Shown here piece after piece: positions 5,545 through 5,570 of a stretch of 5,570 nucleotides of DNA. The notes under the pieces were generated by a model. It did no database searches, was not told the origin of the DNA, and saw only the letters and a list, made by a program, of their open reading frames with translations. A program made the position numbers and the translations under genes. The DNA is from JAUWCW01 sp030609125 [NCBI: Candidatus Rokuibacteriota bacterium] (lineage in GTDB: Bacteria > JAUVQV01), in assembly GCA_030609125.1 (NCBI GenBank), contig JAUWCW010000153.1, forward strand, positions 1-5,570, given 5' to 3'. Every line of letters starts with the position of its first letter. Position 1 is the first letter of the stretch.

Positions 5545-5570
5545 CCCCTCACCCTGCCCTCTCCCCGGCG
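5545..5570. repeat. Partial second copy of the CCCCTCACC-type repeat, cut by the window edge
   Basis: CCCCTCACCCTGCCCTCTCCCC repeats the start of the element at 3324-3346 (CCCCTCACC, then CCTCTCCCC with a one-base length difference between). It lies in the same orientation, about 25 bases upstream of the HdeD-like start codon. The rest of the palindrome lies outside the window. Confidence 0.6.

Noticed and set aside
1-5570. tRNA, rRNA or riboswitch, including a cobalamin riboswitch before the B12-type enzyme operon
   Set aside because: The gaps are short and repeat-filled, and I saw no B12-box-like or cloverleaf arrangement.

Overview
The window comes from a GC-rich Gram-negative bacterium. 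The evidence is a signal-peptide-bearing outer-membrane beta-barrel, a LolD/MacB-type ABC pair, and short dispersed intergenic repeats of a kind I associate with deltaproteobacterial (Desulfobacterota) and related environmental genomes. That lineage guess rests on general style, not on a marker gene. All seven genes supported here lie on the minus strand, so transcription runs from high to low coordinates. About 95 percent of the window is coding. The longest gene-free gaps are about 90 to 120 bases and hold mainly repeats and signals.

In transcription order, 5520-4930 encodes a six-helix HdeD/DUF308 inner-membrane protein with a strong ribosome binding site. Its gap to the next gene carries a dispersed hairpin repeat (4888-4926). 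Next is an exported beta-barrel protein (4843-4088) ending in a C-terminal Trp. A 58-base gap follows, containing a perfect extended -10 promoter (4036-4044) placed so that the predicted transcript starts on the first base of a GTG codon. This opens a two-gene module that looks less GC-rich than its surroundings: a 66-residue hypothetical protein (4029-3829) and a minimal-nucleotidyltransferase-fold protein (3884-3426) whose start lies inside the small gene in another frame.

A gap of about 120 bases (3307-3425), largely filled by composite inverted repeats, separates this module from a tightly coupled three-gene operon. That operon encodes a LolD/MacB-like ABC ATPase (3306-2638), an FtsX-like permease (2641-1460) and a cobalamin-binding-domain radical SAM enzyme (1463 to beyond base 1). 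Both junctions in the operon are ATGA overlaps. The natural reading is that a transporter and a B12/radical SAM enzyme work on the same envelope-related molecule, for example a lipid or lipoprotein-linked metabolite that is modified and then moved. That link is inference from gene order. The points most worth following up are the transporter plus radical SAM operon, its permease that lacks the usual last membrane helix, and the overlapping small-protein/nucleotidyltransferase pair with its near-leaderless promoter.
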